This document shows positions 54,987 to 64,000 of a stretch of DNA of 64,000 bases, one piece after another. Each line of letters opens with the position of its first letter. The stretch's first letter is position 1. The stretch is from Clostridia bacterium (GTDB lineage: Bacteria > Bacillota > Clostridia > Oscillospirales > Acutalibacteraceae), in NCBI GenBank assembly GCA_017407705.1, contig JAFQWA010000006.1, positions 1 through 64,000 of the forward strand, given 5' to 3'. Position numbers and translations under genes: made by a program. The notes under the pieces are model-generated. The model saw only the letters and a list, made by a program, of their open reading frames with translations. It was not told the origin of the DNA and did no database searches.

Positions 54987-55976
54987 CTAAATTTTTATAT
55001 CTACATCATATTGTTTTATACTGTCATCAGGCACAACCGTACAGTTATAATCTAAAGCCTTAAGCTTTAAAATATTACTGCGTTTTTGCCCTATCATTTT
55101 AGATATATCACTGCTTTTCACCGAAATAACATAATCACCTTTCGACTTATTACTCAGCTTATTCACAGCAATATTGTAATATATCTCGGAATACGCCAGC
55201 TCAGCAAGTGCAGGATGCCATGGCCCTGCCACAAAGCTATCTTCATCAATGGTATGTAAGCCAAAGCGTATTACGTCAATACCTTTATCAAAAAACATTT
55301 TCAACAGCACTGCACCAAGTGTTGCCGCTTGCTCCACTGTTTGAGGGGTGTATTCGCCACTGCGATAAAGTGCGGCAAGGTCGGTGTTTTTCAGCACAAC
55401 GGTGGGATAAACACGCACTGTATCCGGCTTTAGCTTGATAAACTCCTTTGCCGTAAATACAGCACCTTCATCGTTATCACCGTAAAGTCCCGTCATCATC
55501 TGCAGACCCAGTGAAAAGCCGTTACTTTTTATAAGCTGCGATGCCTTTATAACAGCATTTGCATCGTGGCCACGGTTGTTCATTTTCAGCACTTTATCCT
55601 GCATAGACTGAGCACCCAGCTCAATAGCAGTAACGCCGTATTGCTTTAATATTTTCAGCACCCTATCATCAATACAGTCAGGTCGGGTGGAAATCCTTAT
55701 ACCCGAGATGTTACCTGCATCAATATGCTTTTTACCCCATTTGAGCAGATTTGTCATATACTCACGGTCAATGGCGGTAAAACTGCCGCCGAAATACGCA
55801 AGCTCTGTTTTGTTGCAGTCGTAATTTTTAGACTGCATTGCTACCTTTACCGCAGTATCCACGTCCCGCTCAGTGGGAGTGCTTGTCTGCCCCGTGATGT
55901 ACCGCTGATTGCAAAAAGAACATTTGCAAGGGCACCCTAAATGAGGCACGAAAATTGAGATGTTGGCGTGTTTCAT
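54987..55976 (-). CDS. Radical SAM protein of the rnc-smc locus (Elp3-like)
   Basis: A 329-aa iron-sulfur enzyme. The cluster cysteines are C15, C19 and C22 in GCPCKCSFCN, the CX3CX2C motif. SAM-binding landmarks are ELAYFGGSFTAID and ISTRPDCIDD, with the ELGAQSMQDKVLKMNNRGH segment seen in Elp3-like proteins. It lacks the acetyltransferase part of Elp3. Clostridia usually have such a gene between rnc and smc, but its substrate is not established to my knowledge. It overlaps rnc by four bases. Confidence 0.88.
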   Translation of the reverse strand: MKHANISIFVPHLGCPCKCSFCNQRYITGQTSTPTERDVDTAVKVAMQSKNYDCNKTELAYFGGSFTAIDREYMTNLLKWGKKHIDAGNISGIRISTRPDCIDDRVLKILKQYGVTAIELGAQSMQDKVLKMNNRGHDANAVIKASQLIKSNGFSLGLQMMTGLYGDNDEGAVFTAKEFIKLKPDTVRVYPTVVLKNTDLAALYRSGEYTPQTVEQAATLGAVLLKMFFDKGIDVIRFGLHTIDEDSFVAGPWHPALAELAYSEIYYNIAVNKLSNKSKGDYVISVKSSDISKMIGQKRSNILKLKALDYNCTVVPDDSIKQYDVDIKI

Positions 55977-56644
55977 AGTCCCATCAGCTTTAAGGCTTCA
56001 CCTGCTGCTGCCTGCTCTGCATCCTTCTTACTCTTACCCTCACCAACTGCGATAACGTTGGAATTAAGTCTGATCTCAACGGTGAATTTCTTGTTGTGAT
56101 CAGGGCCCGACTCACCAACCAGCACATACTCAAGTCTTTCTTCGGGGTTTTTCTGGATAATCTCCTGAAGCTGAGTTTTATAGTCTTTAAAGCTTATTTT
56201 ACGACGGTCGTTAAGATCGTCTAAAACAAATTTCAATATAAACTTTCTGGCAGGTTCCATTCCACCGTCCATATATATAGCAGCAATAACCGCCTCAAAA
56301 GCATCTGCTAAAATGGATGAACGCTGATTACCGCCGTTTTGCATTTCGCCTTTGCCAAGCAAAATAAAGTCGCCTAATTGAAGCTGCTTTGCAAAGTCAA
56401 ACAACGCTTTTTCACACACCAAAGATGCACGAAGCTTAGTAAGCTCACCCTCTGCAATCTCGAAATTGTTGTAAATATAATCCGAAACCACCAAGGAAAG
56501 CACCGAATCCCCTAAAAACTCCAATCTCTCGTTGCTCATACGGGGGTTTTTCGCTTCATTTGCATAAGATGAATGAGTTAGCGCTTGTTTTAAAAAGGCT
56601 TTATTTTTAAAGGTATAACCAAGTCTTTGCTCTAATATCTGCAT
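55973..56644 (-). CDS. rnc: Ribonuclease III
   Basis: RNase III cuts double-stranded RNA in rRNA and mRNA processing. It has 223 aa. The signature NERLEFLGDSVLSLVVSDY holds the catalytic Glu and Asp, a second acidic site is ILADAFEAVIAAIYMDGG, and the C-terminal dsRNA-binding domain ends SKKDAEQAAAGEALKLMGL. It lies two bases after plsX; the acpP gene often found between them is absent. Confidence 0.97.
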   Translation of the reverse strand: MQILEQRLGYTFKNKAFLKQALTHSSYANEAKNPRMSNERLEFLGDSVLSLVVSDYIYNNFEIAEGELTKLRASLVCEKALFDFAKQLQLGDFILLGKGEMQNGGNQRSSILADAFEAVIAAIYMDGGMEPARKFILKFVLDDLNDRRKISFKDYKTQLQEIIQKNPEERLEYVLVGESGPDHNKKFTVEIRLNSNVIAVGEGKSKKDAEQAAAGEALKLMGL

Positions 56645-56646
56645 TA

Positions 56647-57660
56647 TTATTCAGCCCCTTGTGCTTCTTTCTCCTTCGAAAGCGCACTCTTAATTTCGTC
56701 GATAACACCGGTCTTGGCAAAGCTGTTTGCCTGACGCAATGCGTTTTTAAATGCCTTTGCATTACTGCTTCCGTGTGCCTTTATAACCGGCTTGGATATA
56801 CCAAGGAAAGGCGCACCGCCGTGTTCATCGGCATCCATCATCTTTTTAAGATTAGCTATGCCCGGTTTTAAAATCAAAGCACAGAGCTTTGTGATAAAGT
56901 TTTTCATTAAAATGTCTTTAAACATTTTAACAAAAGACATCGACACACCCTCGGTTAATTTGAGCACTACGTTACCTGCAAAACCGTCTGCCACCAGAAC
57001 GTCGCAAACGCCTTTAGGCACGTCTCTTGCTTCCACGTTGCCGATAAAGTTAAGGTCTGAGTTCTTTAACAGCTGATAGGTCTCAACCAAAACTTCGCCG
57101 CCTTTAGTATCCTCAACGCCGTTGTTAAGCAGTCCTACCTTAGGATTTTCAACTCCCATAACCTTATTCATATAAATTGAACCTAAAAGTCCGAACTGAT
57201 ACAGCATATCAGGACGTGTGTTAAGGTTTGCGCCGCAGTCAACCAACAAACAAGGATCACCTAAAGTGGGCATAACTGCACCTAAAGCACCTCGTTTGAT
57301 ACCCTTTATGCGTTTTGCAATAAAGGTTGCGCCAACCAATACAGCACCTGTACTGCCGGCTGAAACTATAGCATCACCTTTACCCTCGGCCAGTGCTTTA
57401 AAAGCAACTGCCAAAGAGGTGTTGGACTTTGATTTTAATATCTCGTTAGGCTCATCGTGCATATCCATAACTTCGTCTGCGTGGATAATCTCCATACCCT
57501 CAATGCAAACGTTGTTTTCCTTTGCACATTCCTTTATTTTCTCCTCATGACCGCAGAGTACGATTTCCATTCCCTCATACTCTTTAACTGCCATTTCGCA
57601 GCCTTGTAAAACTGCTAAAGGCGCATTATCTCCGCCGAAAGCGTCAACTATTATTTTCAT
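56647..57660 (-). CDS. plsX: Phosphate acyltransferase
   Basis: PlsX makes acyl-phosphate from acyl-ACP for phosphatidate synthesis. It has 337 aa. It opens with KIIVDAFGGDNAPLAVLQGC and contains DAIVSAGSTGAVLVGATF, LLVDCGANLNTRPDML, GNVEARDVPKGVCDVLVADG and an end typical of the family. Its ATG overlaps the trmFO stop by four bases (ATGA). Confidence 0.96.
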   Translation of the reverse strand: MKIIVDAFGGDNAPLAVLQGCEMAVKEYEGMEIVLCGHEEKIKECAKENNVCIEGMEIIHADEVMDMHDEPNEILKSKSNTSLAVAFKALAEGKGDAIVSAGSTGAVLVGATFIAKRIKGIKRGALGAVMPTLGDPCLLVDCGANLNTRPDMLYQFGLLGSIYMNKVMGVENPKVGLLNNGVEDTKGGEVLVETYQLLKNSDLNFIGNVEARDVPKGVCDVLVADGFAGNVVLKLTEGVSMSFVKMFKDILMKNFITKLCALILKPGIANLKKMMDADEHGGAPFLGISKPVIKAHGSSNAKAFKNALRQANSFAKTGVIDEIKSALSKEKEAQGAE

Positions 57661-58961
57661 AATTTTTCAACTCCCGTATTTTTCAGATCCTCTAAGGCTC
57701 TGTCTGCCAAAGCCTGATATCTTTGCTTTTTATCACGAATGTTAACATTCAGTGAGGGCAACAGTCCAAAGCTGGCGCCCATAGGCTGAAAATTCTCCAC
57801 AGTATCGTCACTTATGTATCTTGAAAGGGCACCCATCATGGTGGTGGCAGGTAGAGTTATTAGCTCTTCACCCTTTAGCACTCTAAGTGCATTGACCGCC
57901 GCTAAAATGCCCGACATAGCCGATTCCATATATCCTTCCACACCTGTTATCTGCCCTGCAAAGAATATGTTAGCATTCTCACGCATATTAAAGCCTGAGG
58001 TAAGCAGTTTGGGTGAATTGATAAAGGAATTACGGTGCATAACACCGTATCTTACAAACTCTGCGTTTTTCAAAGCAGGAATCATAGAGAACACTCGTTT
58101 TTGTTCGCCGAATTTCAGATTAGTCTGAAATCCCACCATATTATACATTGTACCATCACTGTTCTCTTTTCTCAACTGTAAAACTGCCCAAGGACGGTGT
58201 CCTGTTTTGGGATCACGCAGTCCCACAGGCTTCATAGGACCAAATCTTATGGTATCAGCGCCACGCTTTGCCATAATTTCAATGGGCATACAGCCTTCAT
58301 AAACAGTGGGTGCTTTATCAAAGCTTTTAAGCGGTGCTATTTCAGCAGTAATCAGTGCTGCGTGAAACGCCTCGTATTCCTCTTTATTCAAGGGGCAGTT
58401 GATATAATCGTCTTCGCCTCTGTCGTATCTCGACTGAGCAAAAGAAGTGTCTTTATCAATGCTGTCAGCCGAAATTATAGGGGCTGCAGCGTCGAAAAAC
58501 GACAGTGAGTTTCCACAAAGACGGGATATTTCATCAGCCATTTCCCCATCGGTCAACGGGCCTGTGGCAACGATCACCACACCATCGTTAGGAATAGTCT
58601 GCTGCTCTTTATAAACCACCTCTATATTTTCGTGAGCCTTGATCTTATGGGTAATTATCTGCGAAAATATATGACGGTCCACCGCCAAAGCGCCGCCTGC
58701 AGGGACTCTGCACTCATCTGCCGCTGCAAGACACAGTGAACCGAAAAGACGCATTTCTGCCTTTAAAAGGCCTCCTGCACTGCTCACACGGTCTGCCTTT
58801 AAGGAGTTAGAACAAACCAACTCCGCAAAATTTTCATTATGATGTGCAGGTGACATTTTGCTTGGCTTTTGCTCGATTATAGTAACTTTTACCCCACGAT
58901 TTGCCAGGTAATAAGCCGCCTCACAGCCTGCCAGACCTGCTCCTATTACAGTAGCTTTCAT
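57657..58961 (-). CDS. trmFO: tRNA (m5U54) methyltransferase, folate/FAD-dependent
   Basis: TrmFO uses methylenetetrahydrofolate and FAD to methylate U54 of tRNAs. It has 434 aa. The FAD loop VIGAGLAGCEAAYYLANRGV is at the N-terminus, with NFAELVCSNSLK, DRHIFSQ, GCMPIEIMAKRGADTIRFGP and a C-terminal IFFAGQITGVEGYMESA. It overlaps topA upstream and plsX downstream by four bases each, so the three are translationally linked. Confidence 0.96.
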   Translation of the reverse strand: MKATVIGAGLAGCEAAYYLANRGVKVTIIEQKPSKMSPAHHNENFAELVCSNSLKADRVSSAGGLLKAEMRLFGSLCLAAADECRVPAGGALAVDRHIFSQIITHKIKAHENIEVVYKEQQTIPNDGVVIVATGPLTDGEMADEISRLCGNSLSFFDAAAPIISADSIDKDTSFAQSRYDRGEDDYINCPLNKEEYEAFHAALITAEIAPLKSFDKAPTVYEGCMPIEIMAKRGADTIRFGPMKPVGLRDPKTGHRPWAVLQLRKENSDGTMYNMVGFQTNLKFGEQKRVFSMIPALKNAEFVRYGVMHRNSFINSPKLLTSGFNMRENANIFFAGQITGVEGYMESAMSGILAAVNALRVLKGEELITLPATTMMGALSRYISDDTVENFQPMGASFGLLPSLNVNIRDKKQRYQALADRALEDLKNTGVEKL

Positions 58962-61078
58962 TCTTCTGAATTTGCCTTTGCTTTTGATTTTGTTGTTTTC
59001 TTAGTCTTTTTCTCAGCCACTACCTGATATCCGCAGCCCTCGTTCAGACAAACGGTAATGCCGCCACGTCTTTTAAACAGAGTCTTGCCGCAATCGGGAC
59101 AATTCTTTGCGGTGGGCTCATCCCAAGTCATAAAACCGCATTCCTTACCCTTTTCACAAGCGTAATACTTATTACCCTTAGGTGACTTTCTAAGCAGTAT
59201 CTTACCGCCGCATTTGGGACAAGCACCTGATGTTTCGGTAACGATAGGTTTAGTGTTCTTGCACTGGGGGTATCCGGGACAAGCAAGGAACTTGCCAAAT
59301 CTTCCGGAACGAACCACCATTGTCCTTCCGCATTTTTCGCAAACCACGTCGCTTTCCTGCTCGGGCACTTTAACTCTGGTACCGTCCATTTTCTGTTCAG
59401 CGGATTTTAAGGTCTTATCAAAATCGCCGTAGAACTTCTTAAGGACCTCCACCCACTGCAGCTTACCTTCCTCAACGTTATCCAGCTGAGTTTCGATTTT
59501 AGCGGTAAATTTCAAATCAACGATGTCTTTGAACATATCCTTCATAAGTCCTGTGATTATCTCACCCAAAGCAGTGGGAACCAACAGCTTTTTCTGACGC
59601 TCCACATATTCTCTGCTGATAATGGTAGAGATAGTGGGTGCATAAGTTGAAGGACGGCCAATGCCGTTTTCCTCTAACGCTTTGATAAGGGTAGCCTCGG
59701 TGTATCTTGCAGGAGGCTGGGTGAAATGCTGATTGGGAGTAAGCTTTTTCAGGGTAAGCACGTCGCCAACGCTTAAAGCAGGTAACGCCTTCTGAGCTTC
59801 CTCATCCTCATCCTTACCCTCTTCGTAAAGCACGGTATATCCCTCAAACTTAACGGAATATCCGCTGGCTTTAAAGGTATATTCACCTGCTGAAATATCA
59901 ACGTTAACTGTGTTCTGCAAACAACACTCCATCAAGCTTGCAATAAATCTTTCCCAAACCAGCTTATAAAGCTTATACTGATCGGTGGTAAGACTTGCCT
60001 TAACGCTTTCGGGAGTTAATGACGGGTTGGTGGGGCGAATAGCCTCATGACCGTCCTGTGCACCTGATTTCTGTTTGTAATAACGGGGCTTTTCGGGTAA
60101 ATATTTATCTCCGTAGGTTGATTTGATATAAGCATTACCTGCATATCTTGCATCCTCGGAAATACGCAGACTGTCAGTTCTCATATAGGTAATAAGACCT
60201 GTTGCGCCTACGCCGTTTACGTCAACACCTTCATAAAGCTCCTGAGCCACTTTCATAGTGCGTTGTGCATTGAAGTTGAGCTTTCTGGAAGCTTCCTGCT
60301 GCATTGTGGACGTGGTAAAGGGCGGTGCAGGTTGCTTTTTACGTGTACCCTTTTTAACGGATTTAACCACATACTCAGCGCCGTCAAGAGCTTTCAATAT
60401 ACTCTCTGCCTGCTCACCGCTCACAATACTTATCTTTTTACCGTCGGCACCGCTGTGCAGATGTGCCTCAAACTTAGATTTTTCCTTTTGAAGCAGTGCG
60501 TCTATCGACCAATATTCCTCAGCCACAAAATCACGGATCTCGTTTTCTCTGTCAACAACGATCCTAACTGCAACTGACTGAACACGTCCTGCAGATAAGC
60601 CTCTTTTTACCTTTTTCCAAAGGAACGGACTAAGCTTATAACCCACAATACGGTCCAGCACACGTCTTGCCTGCTGAGCGTCAACTAAATCCATATCTAT
60701 CATTCTGGGATTGGAAATTCCCTTTTCAACACCGCTTTTGGTGATCTCGTTAAATGTAATACGGTTGTTATCCTTTTCATTCAAGGCAAGAATGTGGCAC
60801 AGATGCCAGGATATAGCCTCACCCTCTCTATCAGGGTCAGTTGCAAGATAAACGTAATCACTGTCTGATGCTTTATCTCTTAACCTTTTGATAACGTCCT
60901 TTTTATCTTTCATTTCAATATACTTAGGCTCGAAATCCTTTTCAATATCCACACCGATAGTAGATTTGGGCAGATCACGAATATGGCCCATAGAAGCAAT
61001 AACTTCATAGCCGCTGCCTAAATATTTCTGAATTGTTTTAGCTTTAGCCGGAGACTCAACTATAACAAGCTTAGACAT
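58958..61078 (-). CDS. topA: DNA topoisomerase I
   Basis: TopA relaxes negative supercoils. It has 706 aa. The Toprim domain starts KLVIVESPAKAKTIQKYLG and has DPDREGEAISWHL; the nucleophile is Tyr298 in GLITYMRTDS. The C-terminus has several cysteine-pair zinc modules (CEKCGRTM with CPGYPQC, CPKCGGKI with CEKGKEC, CPDCGKTL) and a lysine-rich tail. It is 24 bases after dprA, a common pairing. Confidence 0.97.
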   Translation of the reverse strand: MSKLVIVESPAKAKTIQKYLGSGYEVIASMGHIRDLPKSTIGVDIEKDFEPKYIEMKDKKDVIKRLRDKASDSDYVYLATDPDREGEAISWHLCHILALNEKDNNRITFNEITKSGVEKGISNPRMIDMDLVDAQQARRVLDRIVGYKLSPFLWKKVKRGLSAGRVQSVAVRIVVDRENEIRDFVAEEYWSIDALLQKEKSKFEAHLHSGADGKKISIVSGEQAESILKALDGAEYVVKSVKKGTRKKQPAPPFTTSTMQQEASRKLNFNAQRTMKVAQELYEGVDVNGVGATGLITYMRTDSLRISEDARYAGNAYIKSTYGDKYLPEKPRYYKQKSGAQDGHEAIRPTNPSLTPESVKASLTTDQYKLYKLVWERFIASLMECCLQNTVNVDISAGEYTFKASGYSVKFEGYTVLYEEGKDEDEEAQKALPALSVGDVLTLKKLTPNQHFTQPPARYTEATLIKALEENGIGRPSTYAPTISTIISREYVERQKKLLVPTALGEIITGLMKDMFKDIVDLKFTAKIETQLDNVEEGKLQWVEVLKKFYGDFDKTLKSAEQKMDGTRVKVPEQESDVVCEKCGRTMVVRSGRFGKFLACPGYPQCKNTKPIVTETSGACPKCGGKILLRKSPKGNKYYACEKGKECGFMTWDEPTAKNCPDCGKTLFKRRGGITVCLNEGCGYQVVAEKKTKKTTKSKAKANSEE

Positions 61079-61102
61079 ATTTTATTCTCCATTCCTCTGA
61101 GA

Positions 61103-62353
61103 TTATAAGTTAACTTTATACCTTTCGCCGGGTAAGGACTTAATCAGCCCATAAATTTCAAGTTCAGTAACTGCCGCCAGTACTGTTCCGATATCCATAC
61201 CGCTTCTACTGATAAGTATATCTATTGTGACATCCTCTTTTGTAAAGCAGTTGTAAATTTTACTTGTTTTTTCGGAAAGCGGCACATTAGACCGGGGCAA
61301 TACAAACTCGCCGTAATCCTCTTTTACATCTGCCACCTTCTCCATAGGCTTTGCCTTATCTACAGGCTTTTTCACAAAGTACCCCTCATTGTCTTTTGGG
61401 ATATATCTTTGTGCGATTTTATTAAACAGCTTATCCTCTGAAATGGGGATCGCTGCGTTTTTCAAATTTAATCTATGCGGATACTCACTAACATATTCAG
61501 ACAAAATGTCATAAGGGGTGTAAACCGCAGTAGCACCGTCTTGCAGCATAGCGTTATTACCTGCATAAGCTTCTGACATAATATCACCGGGTATGGCATA
61601 AACATCCTTACCCTGCTCCAAAGCGTGATCTGCAGTAATAAGGGATCCGCTCTTTTTGGGCGACTCAACCACTACCACACCCAAAGCTAACGCCGACATA
61701 ATTCGGTTTCGTCTTGGGAAGGTGTAACGTGAAGAGGAATATCTGGGCTGATACTCACTTATAACAGCACCGTTTTTAGCCACGTTGTTTCTTATCTGCA
61801 GATTGTCAAGCAAATAAGGATGATTAAGTCCGCAACCAAGTACAATAACCGATGCAGACTTAGCGTCAACAGCACCCTGACTGCAAGCAGTGTCTATTCC
61901 TTTGGCACCGCCGCTGACTATAATACCACCTGCCTGAGCAATACGGTAGCCCAGCAGCTCAGCCACTATCAATCCGTTTTCGGTACATTTACGTGTACCC
62001 ACCATAGCAATGGTAACGTTATCGTCAATATCCGGTAACGTGCCCCAAACGTACAGCACCACCGGTGGATCCTTGATCCTGAGCAGCCTGACGGGATATT
62101 GGTCGTCATCAGGTGTGATAATACTGTAACCGCATCTGTCACACTCTCTTATTACCTGATCAGCCTGATTTAACGAGGCTTTTTTCAGTCGCTCAAGCTC
62201 TAAGGACGTAAACATTTTCATTTCACGCCACTTGTTTTCACCGGCATTATAAAAATCGGCAACGCTATCAAAATGCTCTAAAACTCGGATAGCTTTTGCA
62301 GACCCATAGCCTAAAGCAGTTTGGAGCCATATCCAGTATCTGGCATTTTTCAC
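61103..62353 (-). CDS. dprA: DNA-processing protein DprA
   Basis: DprA binds single-stranded DNA and loads RecA during transformation. It has 416 aa. An N-terminal helical domain precedes the Rossmann (SLOG) core with TIAMVGTRKCTENGL, IIVSGGAKGIDTACSQGAV, ISEYQPRYSS, FPRRNRIMSALALGVVVVES and YAIPGDIMSEAYAGNN. A C-terminal winged-helix part ends VLAAVTELEIYGLIKSLPGERY. It shares the SLOG fold with the DUF2493 protein near the left edge, but they are not close relatives. Confidence 0.96.
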   Translation of the reverse strand: MKNARYWIWLQTALGYGSAKAIRVLEHFDSVADFYNAGENKWREMKMFTSLELERLKKASLNQADQVIRECDRCGYSIITPDDDQYPVRLLRIKDPPVVLYVWGTLPDIDDNVTIAMVGTRKCTENGLIVAELLGYRIAQAGGIIVSGGAKGIDTACSQGAVDAKSASVIVLGCGLNHPYLLDNLQIRNNVAKNGAVISEYQPRYSSSRYTFPRRNRIMSALALGVVVVESPKKSGSLITADHALEQGKDVYAIPGDIMSEAYAGNNAMLQDGATAVYTPYDILSEYVSEYPHRLNLKNAAIPISEDKLFNKIAQRYIPKDNEGYFVKKPVDKAKPMEKVADVKEDYGEFVLPRSNVPLSEKTSKIYNCFTKEDVTIDILISRSGMDIGTVLAAVTELEIYGLIKSLPGERYKVNL

Positions 62354-62368
62354 AACGTTTACCTCCTT

Positions 62369-63145
62369 TTATCTTTTTATCTCATACATCAAAATCGCTG
62401 CCGCAACCGACGCATTAAGCGACTCTGCCCTGCCCTCCATAGGAATAGTCACAGTTTCATCACATTTAGCAATTACTTCATCGCTGAGCCCGTTAGCTTC
62501 GTTGCCCACAAGCACTGCGCAGGCTGATGAAAAGTCACAATCCTTTAAGGGCGTTGCAGTAGTTCTTGGAGTGGAAGCGAAGGTTTTTATGTTATTCGCC
62601 CTAAACAGCTCAAACATTTCATCCTCACTTACACTTACAGCGCATATTCTAAACAGCGCACCCATAGACGCACGCAGTGCCTTAGGATTATACATATCAC
62701 AGCCGCCGCAAACCAGCATACCGTCAATCCCCAGTGCCTCTGCCGTACGGCTTACTGCACCTAAATTAGCAGGGTCTGCCACGTTGCACAGTGCAACGTA
62801 TTTGCCGCCTAATTTGAGTTGAATCTGATTCTTCATCATAGGCAAAACACAAACCACGCCCTGAGGTGATACTGTATCTGATATTTTATCAAAAATATGC
62901 TCATCTGTCAAAAATGAACTGTTTGATGCAGCTGTAAGCTCCTGCAATTCGTCGGGATGCTTGTCCTTAAAGCTTTGGGTAAAATACACCTCACAAGGGG
63001 CTATTCCCGACCTTACCGCATCCAGACACAGTCTTAGTCCTTCAACGGCAAACAAGCCGTTTTCAGTCCTTGTTCGGCTTGAAGAAAACAGCTTTGATAC
63101 TAATTTTATTCTTGGATTATTCCTGCTTGTAATGGTCTCAAACAA
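62369..63145 (-). CDS. TrmH-family (SpoU) RNA 2'-O-methyltransferase
   Basis: A SPOUT methyltransferase acting on tRNA or rRNA ribose. About 258 aa from TTG 63145; the start is uncertain because no ATG lies nearby and a longer frame runs into the rplT terminator. AGAGGAAG upstream supports a start near here. The N-terminal substrate-binding part has SRNNPRIKLVSKLFSS. The SPOUT motifs are NVADPANLGAVSRTAEALG, VLVGNEANGLSDEV and IPMEGRAESLNASVAAAIL. RNA target not determinable. Confidence 0.88.
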   Translation of the reverse strand: MFETITSRNNPRIKLVSKLFSSSRTRTENGLFAVEGLRLCLDAVRSGIAPCEVYFTQSFKDKHPDELQELTAASNSSFLTDEHIFDKISDTVSPQGVVCVLPMMKNQIQLKLGGKYVALCNVADPANLGAVSRTAEALGIDGMLVCGGCDMYNPKALRASMGALFRICAVSVSEDEMFELFRANNIKTFASTPRTTATPLKDCDFSSACAVLVGNEANGLSDEVIAKCDETVTIPMEGRAESLNASVAAAILMYEIKR

Positions 63146-63169
63146 GGCAAATCTACTTCCTCTACCTTG

Positions 63170-63214
63170 AAATTTAAACAAAAACGCACCCGAGTGCTTG
63201 CTCAGGTGCGTTTG
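63170..63214 (-). terminator. Terminator of the infC-rpmI-rplT operon
   Basis: ACGCACCTGAG pairs with CTCGGGTGCGT on the minus strand (63201-63211 with 63184-63194, one G-U), loop CAAGCA, followed by TTTTTGTTT. It lies six bases after the rplT stop. Confidence 0.9.
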
Positions 63215-63216
63215 TC

Positions 63217-63576
63217 TTATTTGCTCAAAGCAGCCTTTGATTGTTCAACGAGCGCTGCGAAACCGGCAGCGTCATTAACTGCAAGCTCAGCCAACATTTT
63301 ACGGTTCATCTGGATACCTGCTTTTTTAAGACCGTTCATAAATGTGGAATAGTTCATTCCATTGATCTTTGAAGCAGCAGAAATACGTGTGATCCACAAT
63401 CTTCTGAAATCTCTCTTTTTCTGCTTACGGCCGATATAGGCATAGTTGCCTGATTTCATAACAGCCTCTTTAGCAGTTTTGAAAAGCTTATGTTTAGAGC
63501 CAAAATAACCCTTTGCAAGCTTTAATACTTTGTTTCTTCTTTTGCGCGTCATCATAGCGCCTTTAACTCTTGCCAT
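63217..63576 (-). CDS. rplT: Large ribosomal subunit protein bL20
   Basis: A basic 119-aa protein that starts 50S assembly by binding 23S rRNA. The front reads [20 protein letters not shown], with [20 protein letters not shown] and [19 protein letters not shown] in the middle. bL20 also represses the infC operon in many Firmicutes through a leader upstream of infC, which is outside the window. Confidence 0.98.
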   Translation of the reverse strand: MARVKGAMMTRKRRNKVLKLAKGYFGSKHKLFKTAKEAVMKSGNYAYIGRKQKKRDFRRLWITRISAASKINGMNYSTFMNGLKKAGIQMNRKMLAELAVNDAAGFAALVEQSKAALSK

Positions 63577-63619
63577 TTTAATCTTTCCTTTCTCGGCAAA
63601 CGGAAATAACCGTCAAATT

Positions 63620-63817
63620 TTATTTGTAAGGGATAAGACGCTTAAGTTGAGCCACATTAGTTACGTCAGCCATTGTGGTCTTTCTCAAATTTCTCTTTCT
63701 TTTAGTCGTCTTCTTGTTAAGAATGTGTGACTTGTTTGCATGTGCACGTTTAACTTTACCATTCTTAGTGAGGCTAAAACGTTTTTTAGCACCGCTGTGT
63801 GTTTTAATCTTCGGCAT
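63620..63817 (-). CDS. rpmI: Large ribosomal subunit protein bL35
   Basis: A 65-aa, very basic protein. It reads [20 protein letters not shown] at the front, then [20 protein letters not shown] and ends LIPYK, the usual bL35 layout. It lies between infC and rplT, the conserved order, 43 bases ahead of rplT. Confidence 0.98.
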   Translation of the reverse strand: MPKIKTHSGAKKRFSLTKNGKVKRAHANKSHILNKKTTKRKRNLRKTTMADVTNVAQLKRLIPYK

Positions 63818-63844
63818 TTAGGTTTCCTCCTTGATTATAATAGG

Positions 63845-64000
63845 TTAATTTTTCTTAGGCGCTAAGAACATCAGCATATTGCGCCCTTCCATCTTAGCAG
63901 GTTTTTCCACAACGGAAAACTCAGCACAGGTTTCAGCAAATCTGTTCATTGTTTCAAGACCGATCTCAGGATGTCCCATCTCACGACCTCTGAAGCGGAT
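63845..64000 (-). CDS. infC: Translation initiation factor IF-3, C-terminal part (5' end outside window)
   Basis: The minus strand from the right edge codes 51 residues to TAA at 63845-63847. They read IRFRGREMGHPEIGLETMNR and later MEGRNMLMFLAPKKN, the end of the IF-3 C-terminal domain that binds the 30S platform. The gene is the first of infC-rpmI-rplT; its start and leader lie beyond the window. Confidence 0.96.
   Translation of the reverse strand: MRFRGREMGHPEIGLETMNRFAETCAEFSVVEKPAKMEGRNMLMFLAPKKN

Overview
The window looks like a chromosomal segment from a meso-diaminopimelate-type, probably spore-forming Clostridia bacterium, most likely of the Ruminococcaceae/Oscillospiraceae group. 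The reasons are synteny and marker genes: a complete pyrH-frr-uppS-cdsA-dxr-rseP-ispG-polC run, a mraZ-to-ftsZ division and cell-wall cluster, a YunB sporulation protein, a class B sortase, a CD1247-type protein and a secreted dockerin-bearing beta-helix protein. The taxonomic placement is inference; no rRNA gene is present.

Layout. Positions 1-312 hold the 3' end of an unassigned plus-strand gene. Positions 313-3566 are a small accessory stretch. It contains a divergent XRE-repressor/SLOG (DUF2493) pair bracketed by a 45-bp direct repeat that carries a terminator, then a second XRE repressor divergent from a 59-aa cysteine-containing protein. It continues with a lipoprotein that has an RsgI-like middle domain, a collapsed four-helix-bundle (S23/IVP) gene, an array of small palindromes, and tRNA-Ala(GGC). 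Positions 3744-14384 are a plus-strand operon for UMP kinase, ribosome recycling, undecaprenyl and phospholipid precursors, the MEP isoprenoid pathway, the site-2 protease and PolC. A shared hairpin at about 14390-14421 separates it from the minus strand, which carries everything onward.

Minus strand, in transcription order from the right edge. infC (partial)-rpmI-rplT form a ribosomal operon. Next is a long collinear run: a TrmH-type methyltransferase, dprA, topA, trmFO, plsX, rnc, a radical SAM protein, smc, ftsY, rdgB, yhbY, nadD, yqeK, an LCP protein, rsfS, a second LCP protein and leuS. Then comes rpsU behind a consensus promoter, followed by yqeG, an endonuclease IV-like gene, aroQ, the dockerin beta-helix protein, efp, a CD1247-type acidic cysteine protein, sortase B, an ABC-F ATPase and a P-type Ca2+ ATPase. 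The dcw cluster follows: mraZ, rsmH, ftsL, spoVD/ftsI, murE, mraY, ftsW, murG, murA, ftsQ, ftsZ. Last are prmA, prfB, yunB and ligA.

How the genes fit together. The plus operon makes the C55 lipid carrier (dxr and ispG feed uppS) that the dcw enzymes mraY and murG consume, and the two LCP proteins would use the same lipid carrier when attaching glycopolymers to the wall. The dcw cluster lacks murC, murD, murF and ftsA. Its rsmH gene is interrupted by one in-frame TAA codon with homologous sequence continuing in the same frame. mraZ has a textbook promoter followed by three AAAGTGGTG boxes at exact 10-bp spacing, which look like MraZ autoregulatory sites.

The observations most worth a second look are the rsmH nonsense codon, the direct-repeat-bracketed XRE/SLOG cassette, the palindrome array beside the tRNA, the RsgI-like lipoprotein, the dockerin gene three bases behind aroQ, the attenuator-like hairpin between ftsL and spoVD, and the acidic Asp-Cys tracts of the CD1247-type protein. 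I did not find a clearly new multi-gene system.
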